The translations under genes were made by a program, and so were the position numbers. Below are positions 1 through 7,984 of a stretch of DNA of 64,000 nucleotides, piece after piece. Each line of letters opens with the position of its first letter. The stretch's first letter is position 1. Under the pieces are notes generated by a model that was given only the letters and a program-made list of their open reading frames with translations, did not search any database and was not told the origin of the DNA. Source of the DNA: Iningainema tapete BLCC-T55 (GTDB lineage: Bacteria; Cyanobacteriota; Cyanobacteriia; Cyanobacteriales; Nostocaceae). The stretch is taken from positions 222,193-286,192 of the forward strand of contig NZ_JACXAE010000118.1 of NCBI RefSeq assembly GCF_014698965.1, written 5' to 3'.

Positions 1-69
1 CTCGAACCGCGCACGGTGACGGAGAATATTCAGCGCCAAGGTTTTGCTCCTATTGAGGGGGCGGATTAG
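1..69 (+). CDS. C-terminal end of an unidentified protein (partial)
   Basis: Frame 1 is open from the window edge to a TAG stop at 67-69 and encodes 22 residues ending FAPIEGAD. It is followed directly by a dispersed cyanobacterial repeat, as expected after a gene end. Too little is present to name the protein. Confidence 0.4.
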   Translation, partial: LEPRTVTENIQRQGFAPIEGAD

Positions 70-78
70 GGGCGTTAC

Positions 79-160
79 TCGTTCCCAGGCTCCGCCTGGG
101 AATGCTATTCTTGAGGCTCCGCCTCTTTATATGAACCGCCAAGACGCCAAGAGCGCCAAG
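79..160. repeat. Dispersed repeats: Ser-type palindrome plus CGCCAAG element
   Basis: An inverted repeat of the form GTTCCCAGGCTCCGCCTGG is followed by GAGGCTCCGCCTC and then by GAACCGCCAAGACGCCAAG. Relatives of the first part occur at about 15250-15395 and 58078-58130. The CGCCAAG part recurs at 60299-60330. These are non-coding dispersed repeats between genes. Confidence 0.7.
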
Positions 161-170
161 AGAGAATTTG

Positions 171-611
171 ATGAGTAATGTAGTTGTTAAGTTAGTTGAT
201 TTGCCTCTTGAATGGATGGCGATTCAAGCAATCAGAAAGATTGTTTTTCAGGATGAGCAAGGGGTGAGTTGGGATCTCGATTTTGATGGTTTTGATGAGG
301 TTTGCGATCAATTGATTGCTAGTTTAGATTATAAATGGGTGGGTACTGCTAGGATTAGATATTTGGATGATGAAAGTGCGAAGATAGAACGTTTGGCTGT
401 TTTGCCTTTGGCTAGAGGGCAAGGTGTTGGTAGGAAAATTATGGCAAAGGCAATGGAAGTTGCTGCGCTTAGGAATGTTGCTAAGGTTGTGATTCATGCT
501 CAAGAGTATGTGAAGGGTTTGTATGAACAGTTGGGTTTTGAAGAAGTGGGTGAAATATTTGAAGAAGCGGGGATAGATCATGTCAAGATGATCAAAGTTC
601 TTAAAACTTAG
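171..611 (+). CDS. GNAT family N-acetyltransferase
   Basis: This 146-residue protein has the single-domain GNAT fold, which transfers an acetyl group from acetyl-CoA to an amine. The acetyl-CoA pyrophosphate loop is visible as LPLARGQGVGRKIM near residues 78-91. It is followed by a helix and the C-terminal AQEYVKGLYEQLGFEEVGE segment typical of the ElaA/GNAT group. The ATG at 171 is preferred over the TTG one codon upstream. It lies alone between a repeat and the convergent oxidase gene. The substrate cannot be read from the sequence. Confidence 0.8.
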   Translation: MSNVVVKLVDLPLEWMAIQAIRKIVFQDEQGVSWDLDFDGFDEVCDQLIASLDYKWVGTARIRYLDDESAKIERLAVLPLARGQGVGRKIMAKAMEVAALRNVAKVVIHAQEYVKGLYEQLGFEEVGEIFEEAGIDHVKMIKVLKT

Positions 612-1702
612 GCTCTGCGCAACAATGTTAAGTCAATATCTTGTAGTTTTGTGCAGCCACTTAAAGCCATTGCCACATCTAACTCTTGTTTTAGTAGGGA
701 AATTACATGAGCTACTCCTGCTTTTCCATCTACTGCTAATCCCCATAATATAGGTCTTCCTATCAGTACAGCCTTTGCTCCTAGTGCTAAGGCTTTGAGA
801 ATATCAACGCCGCGACGAATACCCCCGTCTAAAAGTACTTCTGTACCTTCTACTGCTTCTACTATTTCGCTCAAAGCATCGAGGGATGCGATCGCACTAT
901 CTAATTGTCGCCCTCCATGATTGGAAACGACAATTGCTTTGGCTCCGTACTCTACTGCTCGAACTGCGTCGTCATCCCGTAGAATTCCTTTGAGTACCAA
1001 TGGTAGTGGACTTAAAGATTGTAACCATTCTAAATCCCGCCAAGTTACTGCTGGATCTAGCTGTTGGGCGAAGTAGGTGAATAAGCCTGATTCTCCTTGT
1101 TGATAAGGAATATTCAGTTCTGACATGGTTGTCAGGTTAGCCAGTTGCATCCCTGGTGGCAAAGCAAACTCGTTACGCTTATCTCGCTCTCGCCTTCCTA
1201 AAACAGGAGCATCCACAGTTACGCACAGTGCTTTGTATCCTGCCGCATATGCTCTTTCAACTAAGGCACGAGTTAATCCCCGATCTTTGTGAATATACAA
1301 TTGAAACCATTGCAGAGCATTAGAGTTGTGACACGCTGCTACTTCTTCAATACTCTTGGTAGATAAAGTACTTAATACCATCCCTACACCCTTTGCTGCC
1401 GCACAAGAAGCTGTGGCAACTTCTCCGTCAGGGTGAGCAAGGCATTGAAAAGCCATTGGTGCAATTAGCAGTGGTAGTTGGAGCGGTTGTCCTAAAACGG
1501 AGGTAGTCAGGTTGCGTTCACTTACATCCACTAACATTCTCGGTCGAAGTTTGTACCTTTCAAACGCAGCTCGATTGTCTCGCAACGTCACCTCGTCCCA
1601 AGCGCCACTAATGTAGTAGTCCAAAGCCATTTGGGATAGTTGTTTTTGTGCTAAGTTTTCGTACTCGAATAAATTGATAGGTGGGTGACTATTATTACTC
1701 AT
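608..1702 (-). CDS. lox: FMN-dependent alpha-hydroxy-acid oxidase (L-lactate/glycolate oxidase type)
   Basis: This is a TIM-barrel flavoenzyme of the glycolate oxidase / L-lactate oxidase family. It oxidises a 2-hydroxy acid to a 2-oxo acid with oxygen as acceptor. Visible family marks are LLIAPMAF, the substrate/flavin histidine motif SNHGGRQLD, the FMN-binding GGIRRGVDILKAL and the phosphate-binding IGRPILWGLA. It closely resembles the lactate-oxidising enzyme of nitrogen-fixing cyanobacteria from memory, but glycolate oxidase activity cannot be excluded. The usual ISGAGDE loop reads ISGAWDE here. The ATG at 1702 is chosen over an in-frame TTG at 1723 because it gives the family's usual N-terminus. 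It converges on the acetyltransferase gene with a 4-bp overlap. Confidence 0.9.
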   Translation of the reverse strand: MSNNSHPPINLFEYENLAQKQLSQMALDYYISGAWDEVTLRDNRAAFERYKLRPRMLVDVSERNLTTSVLGQPLQLPLLIAPMAFQCLAHPDGEVATASCAAAKGVGMVLSTLSTKSIEEVAACHNSNALQWFQLYIHKDRGLTRALVERAYAAGYKALCVTVDAPVLGRRERDKRNEFALPPGMQLANLTTMSELNIPYQQGESGLFTYFAQQLDPAVTWRDLEWLQSLSPLPLVLKGILRDDDAVRAVEYGAKAIVVSNHGGRQLDSAIASLDALSEIVEAVEGTEVLLDGGIRRGVDILKALALGAKAVLIGRPILWGLAVDGKAGVAHVISLLKQELDVAMALSGCTKLQDIDLTLLRRA

Positions 1703-1934
1703 ACTAACTGCTTTATTTGACAACTCTCATTGTTTTTTATCCACCAAGTTCATCATAGACTGCAACGTAGCCGCGCTCGCGCTTACACGCAACTCCAAAG
1801 TAAGAATTGAGCCAAGAATGAATTAGGTTAACTTTTTTAAATTTAAGCGCAACAGCAGTAACCAACTGTGTAATAGTATAGGAAAAATCTAGTTTTAGTT
1901 TGCTCGAAGTTAATTGCAATGCAATTTTATAAAT

Positions 1935-2732
1935 ATGGATATTAAAGAGCTAAAATTTAACTGGAATAAATTTGGTAAGAACGATCCTATCTAGGCTATT
2001 TTTACTGACCCTAACAAAAAAGGAAATAAATGGGAAATTGAACAATTTTTTGAAACTGGTAGGATAGAAATAGAGCTAATTATTAATTCTTGCCATGAAT
2101 CAGGGATAAAAATATCCAGGAAAACAGCACTAGACTTTGGCTGTGGAGTAGGCAGATTGAGCCAAGCTATGGTTCAGTACTTTGAAACGGTGCATGGAGT
2201 TGATATCTCTCCATCTATGCTAAAATTAGCAGATAAATATAATCAGCATGGTTCTAAATGCAAATACCATTTAAATGATCAAGACAATTTAAAATTGTTT
2301 CCTGATAATTACTTTGATTTCATTTATTCTAAAATAACTTTACAACACATGGAGCCTCAATATTCTCGAAGATACATACGTGAATTTCTCAGAATTTTAG
2401 CTCCTCAAGGTCTACTAATATTTCAAATACCGAGCCAATCGACTTTAGAACCTGCTCCGCATAATAAAATTTAAAAAAAAGAGAACTATCTGGAAAAAAG
2501 TCGCAAGCTAATTAAACAAATTATTCCTCTCATATTAATAGATTTGTATCGAAGAGTAAGATATGGTCAAAATGTATCATATCAAGGCTTAATGGAAATG
2601 TATGGTATCAGTAAGGATGAAGTAATTAGCTTAGTTCAAGAGGTTAAAGAAGTAAAAATTTTAGATATAAAACTAGACAAAAGTGCTGGTGAAGAATGGA
2701 ATAGTTTCCAATATTGGGTGACCAAAGTCTAG
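1935..2732 (+). pseudogene. Class I SAM-dependent methyltransferase broken by two in-frame stops
   Basis: Reading one frame from ATG 1935 to TAG 2730 gives a continuous methyltransferase of about 265 codons interrupted only by TAG at 1992 and TAA at 2472. Motif I is seen as ALDFGCGVGRLS and motif II/post I as VHGVDISPSML. The N-terminal part reads NWNKFGKNDPI-stop-AIFTDP. Related proteins carry a Trp at the stop, so a single TGG-to-TAG change explains it. The second stop lies in an A-rich tract. No frameshift is needed. The gene is best called a pseudogene; the piece after the first stop could start internally but would lack the N-terminus. Confidence 0.75.
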
Positions 2733-2808
2733 TTTACTGAAATTGGCATTATCATAGTGAAGATAAATTGCCACTATTGGAATCTGAAATAGGGTGTTGT
2801 GGGGAGAG

Positions 2809-3150
2809 CTAACTTGCTATTTCCAACACAGCAGCAATACCAAAATGATCCGAGGGATACAAGGTAGAGCTTGATGGTGCGGGTTGATTGAGAATAATTT
2901 GGCAATCACGCACTTGTATGTGTTGGTTGACAAATATGTGAACACCTAATTTTACTTGACGAGGTACTAGATGCACGTAAGGCATACCAAGCAGCTGTGC
3001 AAGCTCATGAGCTGTATTTTCTGGCAGTTTCACTTCTTGCAAAGCGATCAAGTCAGCTTGCTCTGTTGCTAATCCATCGACTAACAAAGTCCGTCGCTGC
3101 TCCCAGTCTTGCAAGTCATATAGGATGTTGATTGTGACGACTTTAACCAT
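2809..3150 (-). pseudogene. Endonuclease/exonuclease/phosphatase family protein with large internal deletion
   Basis: The 113-residue frame starts with the EEP-family N-terminus (VVTINILYDLQDWEQRR, then ADLIALQEV with the metal-binding Glu). It ends with the family's C-terminal signature LYPSDHFGIAA, which holds the catalytic Asp-His. Family members are roughly 250-300 residues long, and the central strands and helices with the catalytic His and Asn are absent. The join lies around residues 58-65. The reading frame survived, but the active site cannot be complete, so it is treated as a deletion-derived pseudogene. Confidence 0.7.
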
Positions 3151-3201
3151 GTTGTGGTTGTGTGTTTATCGGCGCTTTAAACCCCAGATACACATTTTCC
3201 T

Positions 3202-3318
3202 CTAATTTGGAGAGGAATGAGAATCTTTTGCGTGCGTGTCTTTTTCGTTATCTTTTGGAGATCGGAACCACGCTACAAAATAGGCGGTGAGTAAAACTAA
3301 AATTAAGGTAACTTCCAT
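3202..3318 (-). CDS. Small single-span membrane protein (38 aa), unknown
   Basis: The short frame encodes one hydrophobic segment (residues 3-18, VTLILVLLTAYFVAWF) followed by a very polar tail rich in Lys, Asp, His and Ser. A strong Shine-Dalgarno sequence, AAGGAGG, lies 7 bases before the ATG at 3318. The RBS plus the one-helix topology support a real gene. It does not match any small photosystem or cytochrome b6f subunit I can recall. It lies upstream of, and in the opposite orientation to, the MFS transporter. Confidence 0.5.
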   Translation of the reverse strand: MEVTLILVLLTAYFVAWFRSPKDNEKDTHAKDSHSSPN

Positions 3319-3478
3319 AAATGCTACCTCCTTTGAGGTGATGTTAATTAATACTTCACCCTCACTAATTGGAATTCCAGATTGAGGCTAGATTATTTTG
3401 GAATCTTTCGGAGCGAATCCTCACCATCACCTCGTGTAGCATATCAAGTATATCATTACTTCCAACCCTAATAACTAC

Positions 3479-4735
3479 GTGGAAAATCAAAGTATTGTCA
3501 ATGCTCGACCCTTTTTGCTCCAACCATCCAGTTATCAAGTTTGGGTGCAGGCGCTGGCGCGATCGCTATATATAGCCGGACATGGAACTATGCATTTCTT
3601 TATGCCGCTGATTTTTGTCAATCAATTGGGCATGTCGGCAACGGTGGTTGGCTTATCCATGAGCTGTGGAGCGCTGGCTGGGGTTGTCGGGCATTTTTTG
3701 GGCGGCTACTTGACAGATTCGCCAAAATATGGCCGCAAACAAACACTTTTATTGTCAGCGCTGCTGTCAATTTTAGCAGTGTTCATGTTAGCAATAATTC
3801 CAATACCGACACTAACTGTAGCAAATTTATTTCTGGGATTGAGTTCTGGATGTTATTGGACTGCGGCAGATGCTTCGGTTATCGATGTCACGCCGACTGA
3901 ACAACGCTCCAAAGCGTTTGCTGTTTTGGTATTGTCAGATAGTCTAGGCAGTGGGCTGGGGATTTGGGGAGGCGGAATACTACTTTCAATGGGAGTGCTT
4001 TTTCAAACGCTATTTCTGATTAATGGGCTAATTCTTGTAGTGTTTTTGATATTAATTCAATTTGCAATTACGGAAACACGTCATGAGGTAACTGAAACAG
4101 ACACATTGCCAGGATTTGTTTTAGCATTGAAAGATAGAGCGCTGCAATTGTTTATGTCCATCAATGTCCTCTTTACGACTTACATTGCTTTGAATAATAG
4201 TACGCTGCCCTTGTATTTCACAAACTTTATTTCCACTACTATGCAAGCAACGACAACAAGTAGAGATTCAGTTAGTATTGCTAACTTGTTTACTCTATTT
4301 TACGTCGGTATTGGCGCATTTTTACAGTTACCGCTAGTACAAATATTTAATTCATTTTTAAAGGTTCACGTTCTGATGATTTCAATGTTATTATGGTGTG
4401 GTGGATTCATTTTAGTTTGGGCAACTCATTTAATATTACCACCGGAGATAGGAATAATCGCAGCGTTTATTATATTGTCGATCGCCAGTGCCATTTATAA
4501 AGCATTTGCACCAACTGTTGTCGCCGAGTTAGCACCAGAATCGTTACGAGGTATTTATCTAGCTATCAGCTATCAATGTTGGTCAATTGGTTATTTTATT
4601 GGTCCACTTTTAGGTGGTTGGGCAATGGATCAATCAAGTGCGCTCGCCCACTCCTTGTGGATTGCAACTGCTGTCAGCACTCTTTTCGGTATAGTCATGC
4701 TGTATTATTTAACTAAGGTATCGGAGCAATATTGA
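3479..4735 (+). CDS. Major facilitator superfamily (MFS) transporter
   Basis: This 418-residue integral membrane protein has about 12 hydrophobic segments in two halves. The MFS loop 2-3 signature appears as GGYLTDSPKYGRKQ near residues 76-89. It is a proton-coupled or facilitated exporter/importer in the plasma membrane; the substrate is unknown, although drug-efflux-type MFS is plausible. GTG at 3479 is the first possible start in the frame. The 3' end overlaps the convergent histidine kinase gene by 27 bp. Confidence 0.85.
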   Translation: MENQSIVNARPFLLQPSSYQVWVQALARSLYIAGHGTMHFFMPLIFVNQLGMSATVVGLSMSCGALAGVVGHFLGGYLTDSPKYGRKQTLLLSALLSILAVFMLAIIPIPTLTVANLFLGLSSGCYWTAADASVIDVTPTEQRSKAFAVLVLSDSLGSGLGIWGGGILLSMGVLFQTLFLINGLILVVFLILIQFAITETRHEVTETDTLPGFVLALKDRALQLFMSINVLFTTYIALNNSTLPLYFTNFISTTMQATTTSRDSVSIANLFTLFYVGIGAFLQLPLVQIFNSFLKVHVLMISMLLWCGGFILVWATHLILPPEIGIIAAFIILSIASAIYKAFAPTVVAELAPESLRGIYLAISYQCWSIGYFIGPLLGGWAMDQSSALAHSLWIATAVSTLFGIVMLYYLTKVSEQY

Positions 4736-6394
4736 TTCTAATTGGACTATGCCAATTGGTTTAGTAACATAGTCGTTAGCACCTGCTTGATTAATATTAT
4801 TTTTAATACTTCCTACTGATAAAATCATTACTATTGGTAAATCTTGTAAATCCTGCTGTCGTCGCACATTTGTGAGTAAATCCCCATCTTGTCCTAATAA
4901 TTCCTCATCTAACAAAATTAAATCTGGCTGCATGCTTCTTATCCTCTCTAAAAAGCTATTTATTTCACATCTCCACTCAACTTCGTAACCAATTGCTTTT
5001 AAGTAATCTTGCAATAGTGTTGCTGTATGTTCTTCTTGTTCCACAAGTAAAATGCGTTTAGCACAATACAAAGGCTGAGTTTCTGAGCTAATATCCTGGG
5101 TAGAGGAAATGTTTTGTTCCTTCTCCCCCACTCCCTTTCTCCCCCACTCCCTTACTTCTTTTTGTACTTGATTAGGTAAAAACAAACTAAAGCGACTACC
5201 TTCTCCTAAAGTCGATTCAACTGTTAAGTCTCCACCATGCAATCGCGCTAACTTGCGCGTCAAAGCTAAACCTAAGCCAGTACCTTCGTACTGACGATTT
5301 AACTGACTATCAAGCTGTTTAAATGGTTCAAATAAAAATTGAAGTTGATTCGGTTCAATACCAATGCCTGTATCCGATACTGTAAATGTGATGCCTTGAG
5401 GTACTTTTTCCACGACTAGCGACACTTTACCAGTTGGAGTAAATTTGATCGCATTGGTAAGCAGATTCAGTAGCATTTGTTTGATTCGTCGGTCATCGGC
5501 TATGCAAGTATCTACTTCCGGATCAATTTCTGCGATCAGTTGCAATCCTTTGTCCATAGCACGATCGTGCACTGTCGATATCACATAATCGCACAATTGT
5601 TGCACTGATATTGGTAATCTTAATAATTCTTCTTTACCTGCCTCTACTTTAGATAGGTCAAGGATATCATTGATTAGTGCTAGTAGATGTTCTCCACTAC
5701 TATATATACAATTAATATATTCTTTCTGCTTCTGATTCAAAGAGCCAACCAGTTCTTGTTGCAGCAACTGAGATAGCCCCATAATTGCGTTAAGAGGCGT
5801 TCTGAGTTCGTGACTCATCGTTGCTAAAAATTCACTTTTTGCTCGACTACCAGCTTCTGCTGCTTCTTTACTTTCACGTAACTTCAACTCTGTCTGCTTG
5901 CGTTCAGTAATATCCTCAACCATCGCGAGGAAAAACTCTGGTTTACCATTTGTGCTAGGAATGAAAGACACGCTTAAGTATGTCCAAACTAACCGACCAT
6001 CTTTATGCAAAAAACGCCTTTCTAATTCTAGGCGATCGCTACATCCCGAAACCAATTGTTTGTACAGTTCTCTATCTTCAAGTTGTTTGTCAACAAAATC
6101 TGTGAAGCGTTTACCGCATAGTTCTTCTTTACTATACCCCAGTATTCGACATAGCGCTGGGTTACTATCTACTATCCGTGCTTTCATATCTACCAGCCCA
6201 ATTCCGAGCGAGGAACGCTCAAAAATTGCGCGAAACCGTGCTTCACTGCGTTGTAGAGCCAATTGTGCGGCGTTTCGTTCATTTGCTTCCAATGCTAGTG
6301 TAACAAAATCTGAGATAGAACCAGCAAAGTTTTCTTCTTCCAACGTCCACCGGCGTATATTACCTATGTGTTCATGACACACCACCCCCACCAA
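4709..6394 (-). CDS. Hybrid sensor histidine kinase (PAS-HisKA-HATPase-REC), N-terminally truncated
   Basis: Domains in order: a short remnant resembling the end of a GAF domain (residues 1-40, with RRWTLEEENFAGSI), a PAS domain with its PAC tail (45-165, ending DITERKQ), HisKA with His195 in SHELRTP, HATPase_c (about 300-407, GTGLGLALTRK), and a receiver (about 446-561) with Asp496 and Lys545. Residues 412-426 are encoded by a G-rich minisatellite and form a linker. The available start is TTG 6394 inside the GAF remnant. Upstream bases encode the end of another PAS domain in a different frame, so the original gene was longer. It may still be a soluble kinase or may be dying. Confidence 0.75.
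   Translation of the reverse strand: MVGVVCHEHIGNIRRWTLEEENFAGSISDFVTLALEANERNAAQLALQRSEARFRAIFERSSLGIGLVDMKARIVDSNPALCRILGYSKEELCGKRFTDFVDKQLEDRELYKQLVSGCSDRLELERRFLHKDGRLVWTYLSVSFIPSTNGKPEFFLAMVEDITERKQTELKLRESKEAAEAGSRAKSEFLATMSHELRTPLNAIMGLSQLLQQELVGSLNQKQKEYINCIYSSGEHLLALINDILDLSKVEAGKEELLRLPISVQQLCDYVISTVHDRAMDKGLQLIAEIDPEVDTCIADDRRIKQMLLNLLTNAIKFTPTGKVSLVVEKVPQGITFTVSDTGIGIEPNQLQFLFEPFKQLDSQLNRQYEGTGLGLALTRKLARLHGGDLTVESTLGEGSRFSLFLPNQVQKEVREWGRKGVGEKEQNISSTQDISSETQPLYCAKRILLVEQEEHTATLLQDYLKAIGYEVEWRCEINSFLERIRSMQPDLILLDEELLGQDGDLLTNVRRQQDLQDLPIVMILSVGSIKNNINQAGANDYVTKPIGIVQLESILLRYLS
5118..5160. repeat. GGGAGTGGGGGAGAA minisatellite inside the kinase gene
   Basis: Two degenerate units of a G-rich (on the minus strand) repeat, of the kind usually found between genes in cyanobacteria, are translated here as REWGRKGVGEKE in the linker between the ATPase and receiver domains. 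Confidence 0.6.
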
Positions 6395-6397
6395 TCT

Positions 6398-6510
6398 ACT
6401 TCTATCTGCTTGCGCTCTGTAATATCTCTAATTGCTACTATCCGCATTTGCTTACCTTTATAGAAAATAATTTTACTTTGAATTTCCACATTCAAATTAG
6501 AACAGACCTA
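6398..6510 (-). pseudogene. Remnant of an upstream PAS domain of the sensor kinase
   Basis: On the minus strand this stretch encodes NVEIQSKIIFYKGKQMRIV and then AIRDITERKQ, the typical end of a PAS/PAC domain. It is in a different frame from the kinase that follows and has no start. It shows that the kinase gene once extended further 5' and lost a segment including most of a GAF domain. Confidence 0.6.
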
Positions 6511-6577
6511 GAGAAAGATTGCCACTGGATTAAATTTTGCAACAATTATAGTAGACAGCTGTTGTGGAGGTGGAGCG

Positions 6578-7507
6578 ATGGTAAATAGCAACTTGAAAAT
6601 TGTTTCTCTAATTCCTAGTGGAACAGAAATACTGGCGGCTTTAGGGTTGGATGGAGCGATTGTTGGACGATCGCATGAATGTGACTATCCTCCTTCCATT
6701 CTAGATCGTCCCGTTTGTACCCAAGCACGTTTAAACACAAATGCCTATAGCAGCGAAATTCATGATAAAGTTGATAACTTGTTGCAGTCTGCCTTAAGTA
6801 TCTATCAAATCAACACTGATGTTTTAGAGAAATTACAACCCACCCATATTGTCACTCAAGATCAGTGTGATGTGTGTGCTGTCAGCTTATCAGATGTAGA
6901 AAAGGCAGTTGCTACCCTCACTCACAGTTCACCAAAAATTATTTCCTTACAGCCCAACGTTCTTCAAGATGTTTGGGCTGATATCGAGCGAGTAGGCAAC
7001 ATCTTTGGAGTAAACTCGCTACAAGTAATAGAAAATTTAGAAGCCCGCGTCAAAATTATAGCACAAAAAACACAAGGACTCTCTCAAACCGAAGCTCTTC
7101 CTAAGGTTGCCTGCATTGAATGGACTGAACCTTTGATGGTTGCTGCTAATTGGATTCCCGAATTAGTCTCTTTAGCAGGAGGAGAGCCACTGTTTAGTAT
7201 CACAGGTCAATCTTCTGCTACCTTAAAGTGGGAATCACTGGTTGCTGCAAATCCCGACATAATTGTCATTATGCCCTGCGGCTTTGATTTAAATCGTACA
7301 CGTACTGAAGCGCAAATTTTCACCACACGTCCAGAGTGGGAACAACTACATGCTAGGCAAAGTGGTAGAGTTTACATTACTGATGGCAATTCCTACTTTA
7401 ATCGCCCCGGTCCTCGACTAGTAGATTCCTTAGAAATTTTGGCAGAAATTTTACATCCAGAAATTTTCCAATATGGTTACAAGGGCAAAGCTTGGGATGT
7501 GTTGTAA
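6578..7507 (+). CDS. Cobalamin-binding / ABC substrate-binding-like protein (BtuF family)
   Basis: The 309-residue protein has the helical-backbone periplasmic-binding fold of BtuF-type proteins. Marks are an N-terminal IVSLIPSGTEILAALG segment, GRSHECDYP, and later PDIIVIMPCGF and RPGPRLVDSLEILAEIL. There is no signal peptide or lipobox, as is usual for the cyanobacterial version, so it probably acts in the cytoplasm and the substrate is uncertain (corrinoid or another cofactor). A good RBS, GGAGGTGG, precedes the ATG. It stands alone with no permease genes beside it. Confidence 0.75.
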   Translation: MVNSNLKIVSLIPSGTEILAALGLDGAIVGRSHECDYPPSILDRPVCTQARLNTNAYSSEIHDKVDNLLQSALSIYQINTDVLEKLQPTHIVTQDQCDVCAVSLSDVEKAVATLTHSSPKIISLQPNVLQDVWADIERVGNIFGVNSLQVIENLEARVKIIAQKTQGLSQTEALPKVACIEWTEPLMVAANWIPELVSLAGGEPLFSITGQSSATLKWESLVAANPDIIVIMPCGFDLNRTRTEAQIFTTRPEWEQLHARQSGRVYITDGNSYFNRPGPRLVDSLEILAEILHPEIFQYGYKGKAWDVL

Positions 7508-7542
7508 ATAAGGCAGAGGGCAGAGGGCAGAGGGCAGAAGGG
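7508..7542. repeat. Heptameric tandem repeat (GGCAGAG)n
   Basis: About four copies of GGCAGAG follow the BtuF-like gene, which is a typical cyanobacterial short tandem repeat. Confidence 0.75.
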
Positions 7543-7577
7543 GAATATTTGTGAATCAGATAGGTGTCTCCTGCCTT

Positions 7578-7865
7578 CTATCTTTTCTGTAACCATTCAA
7601 TCAAAGGTCTTAAAGTTCCAGGCATTGCCGCCTCACTAACTGTAACAGAGTGTTCCTCTCCTTGATCTTCCACTGTCAAGGTATACTGAAAACGGTCAGG
7701 CTGGTTTGGTGGTGCTGTAATATTTGCTGGTAAATTATAGAAATTTGCGGCTTCTAATAACTGAGGTAGTTGCTTTGCTTCGCTCTCGGGCATAGTAGAA
7801 GTATCAACAGTCTTACTTCTGCTTATACCAGCAAATCCACCTGTGCGTTCAAATGAAATCCGCAT
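7578..7865 (-). CDS. Emfourin-like inhibitor of protealysin-type metalloprotease
   Basis: This 95-residue cytoplasmic protein begins MRISFERTGGFAGI and contains the FYNLPAN and YTLTVEDQGEEHSV segments seen in the emfourin (protealysin inhibitor) family. It ends with PLIEWLQKR. It lies 119 bp downstream of, and in the same orientation as, the M4 metalloprotease gene. That is the arrangement known for protealysin and its inhibitor in enterobacteria. The family assignment is from recognition of sequence pattern plus context. The inferred role is to keep the cytoplasmic protease inactive until needed. Confidence 0.75.
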   Translation of the reverse strand: MRISFERTGGFAGISRSKTVDTSTMPESEAKQLPQLLEAANFYNLPANITAPPNQPDRFQYTLTVEDQGEEHSVTVSEAAMPGTLRPLIEWLQKR

Positions 7866-7984
7866 ACAGCTAAGCTCCGTTGTGCTACTTCAAAGTAGAA
7901 ACACAAATTTGGGAAAAGATTACCATCTTTCCCCACTATATCATTAAACAAACAACCTGTGCTCTTTCTTTTTACTTTTCACTT

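Noticed and set aside
1737..1919. Minus-strand 60-codon frame between lox and the methyltransferase
   Set aside because: No ribosome site, no recognisable family, and low-complexity hydrophobic/Lys composition; it is probably chance or an old remnant.
1992..1994. Programmed readthrough or pyrrolysine use at the TAG of the methyltransferase
   Set aside because: A second, unrelated TAA in the same frame makes simple inactivation more likely.
5898..6377. Long plus-strand open frame opposite the sensor kinase
   Set aside because: It is the shadow of the kinase coding strand; composition and lack of motifs show no real gene. The same applies to the plus-strand frames opposite the symporter (11218-12432).
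6511..6577. Cobalamin riboswitch before the BtuF-like gene or before cbiA
   Set aside because: No B12-box-like sequence or long structured leader was recognised at either place.
7508..7542. CRISPR-like array
   Set aside because: The units are 7-bp tandem repeats without spacers; other heptamer tracts in the window are the same, and no CRISPR array was found.
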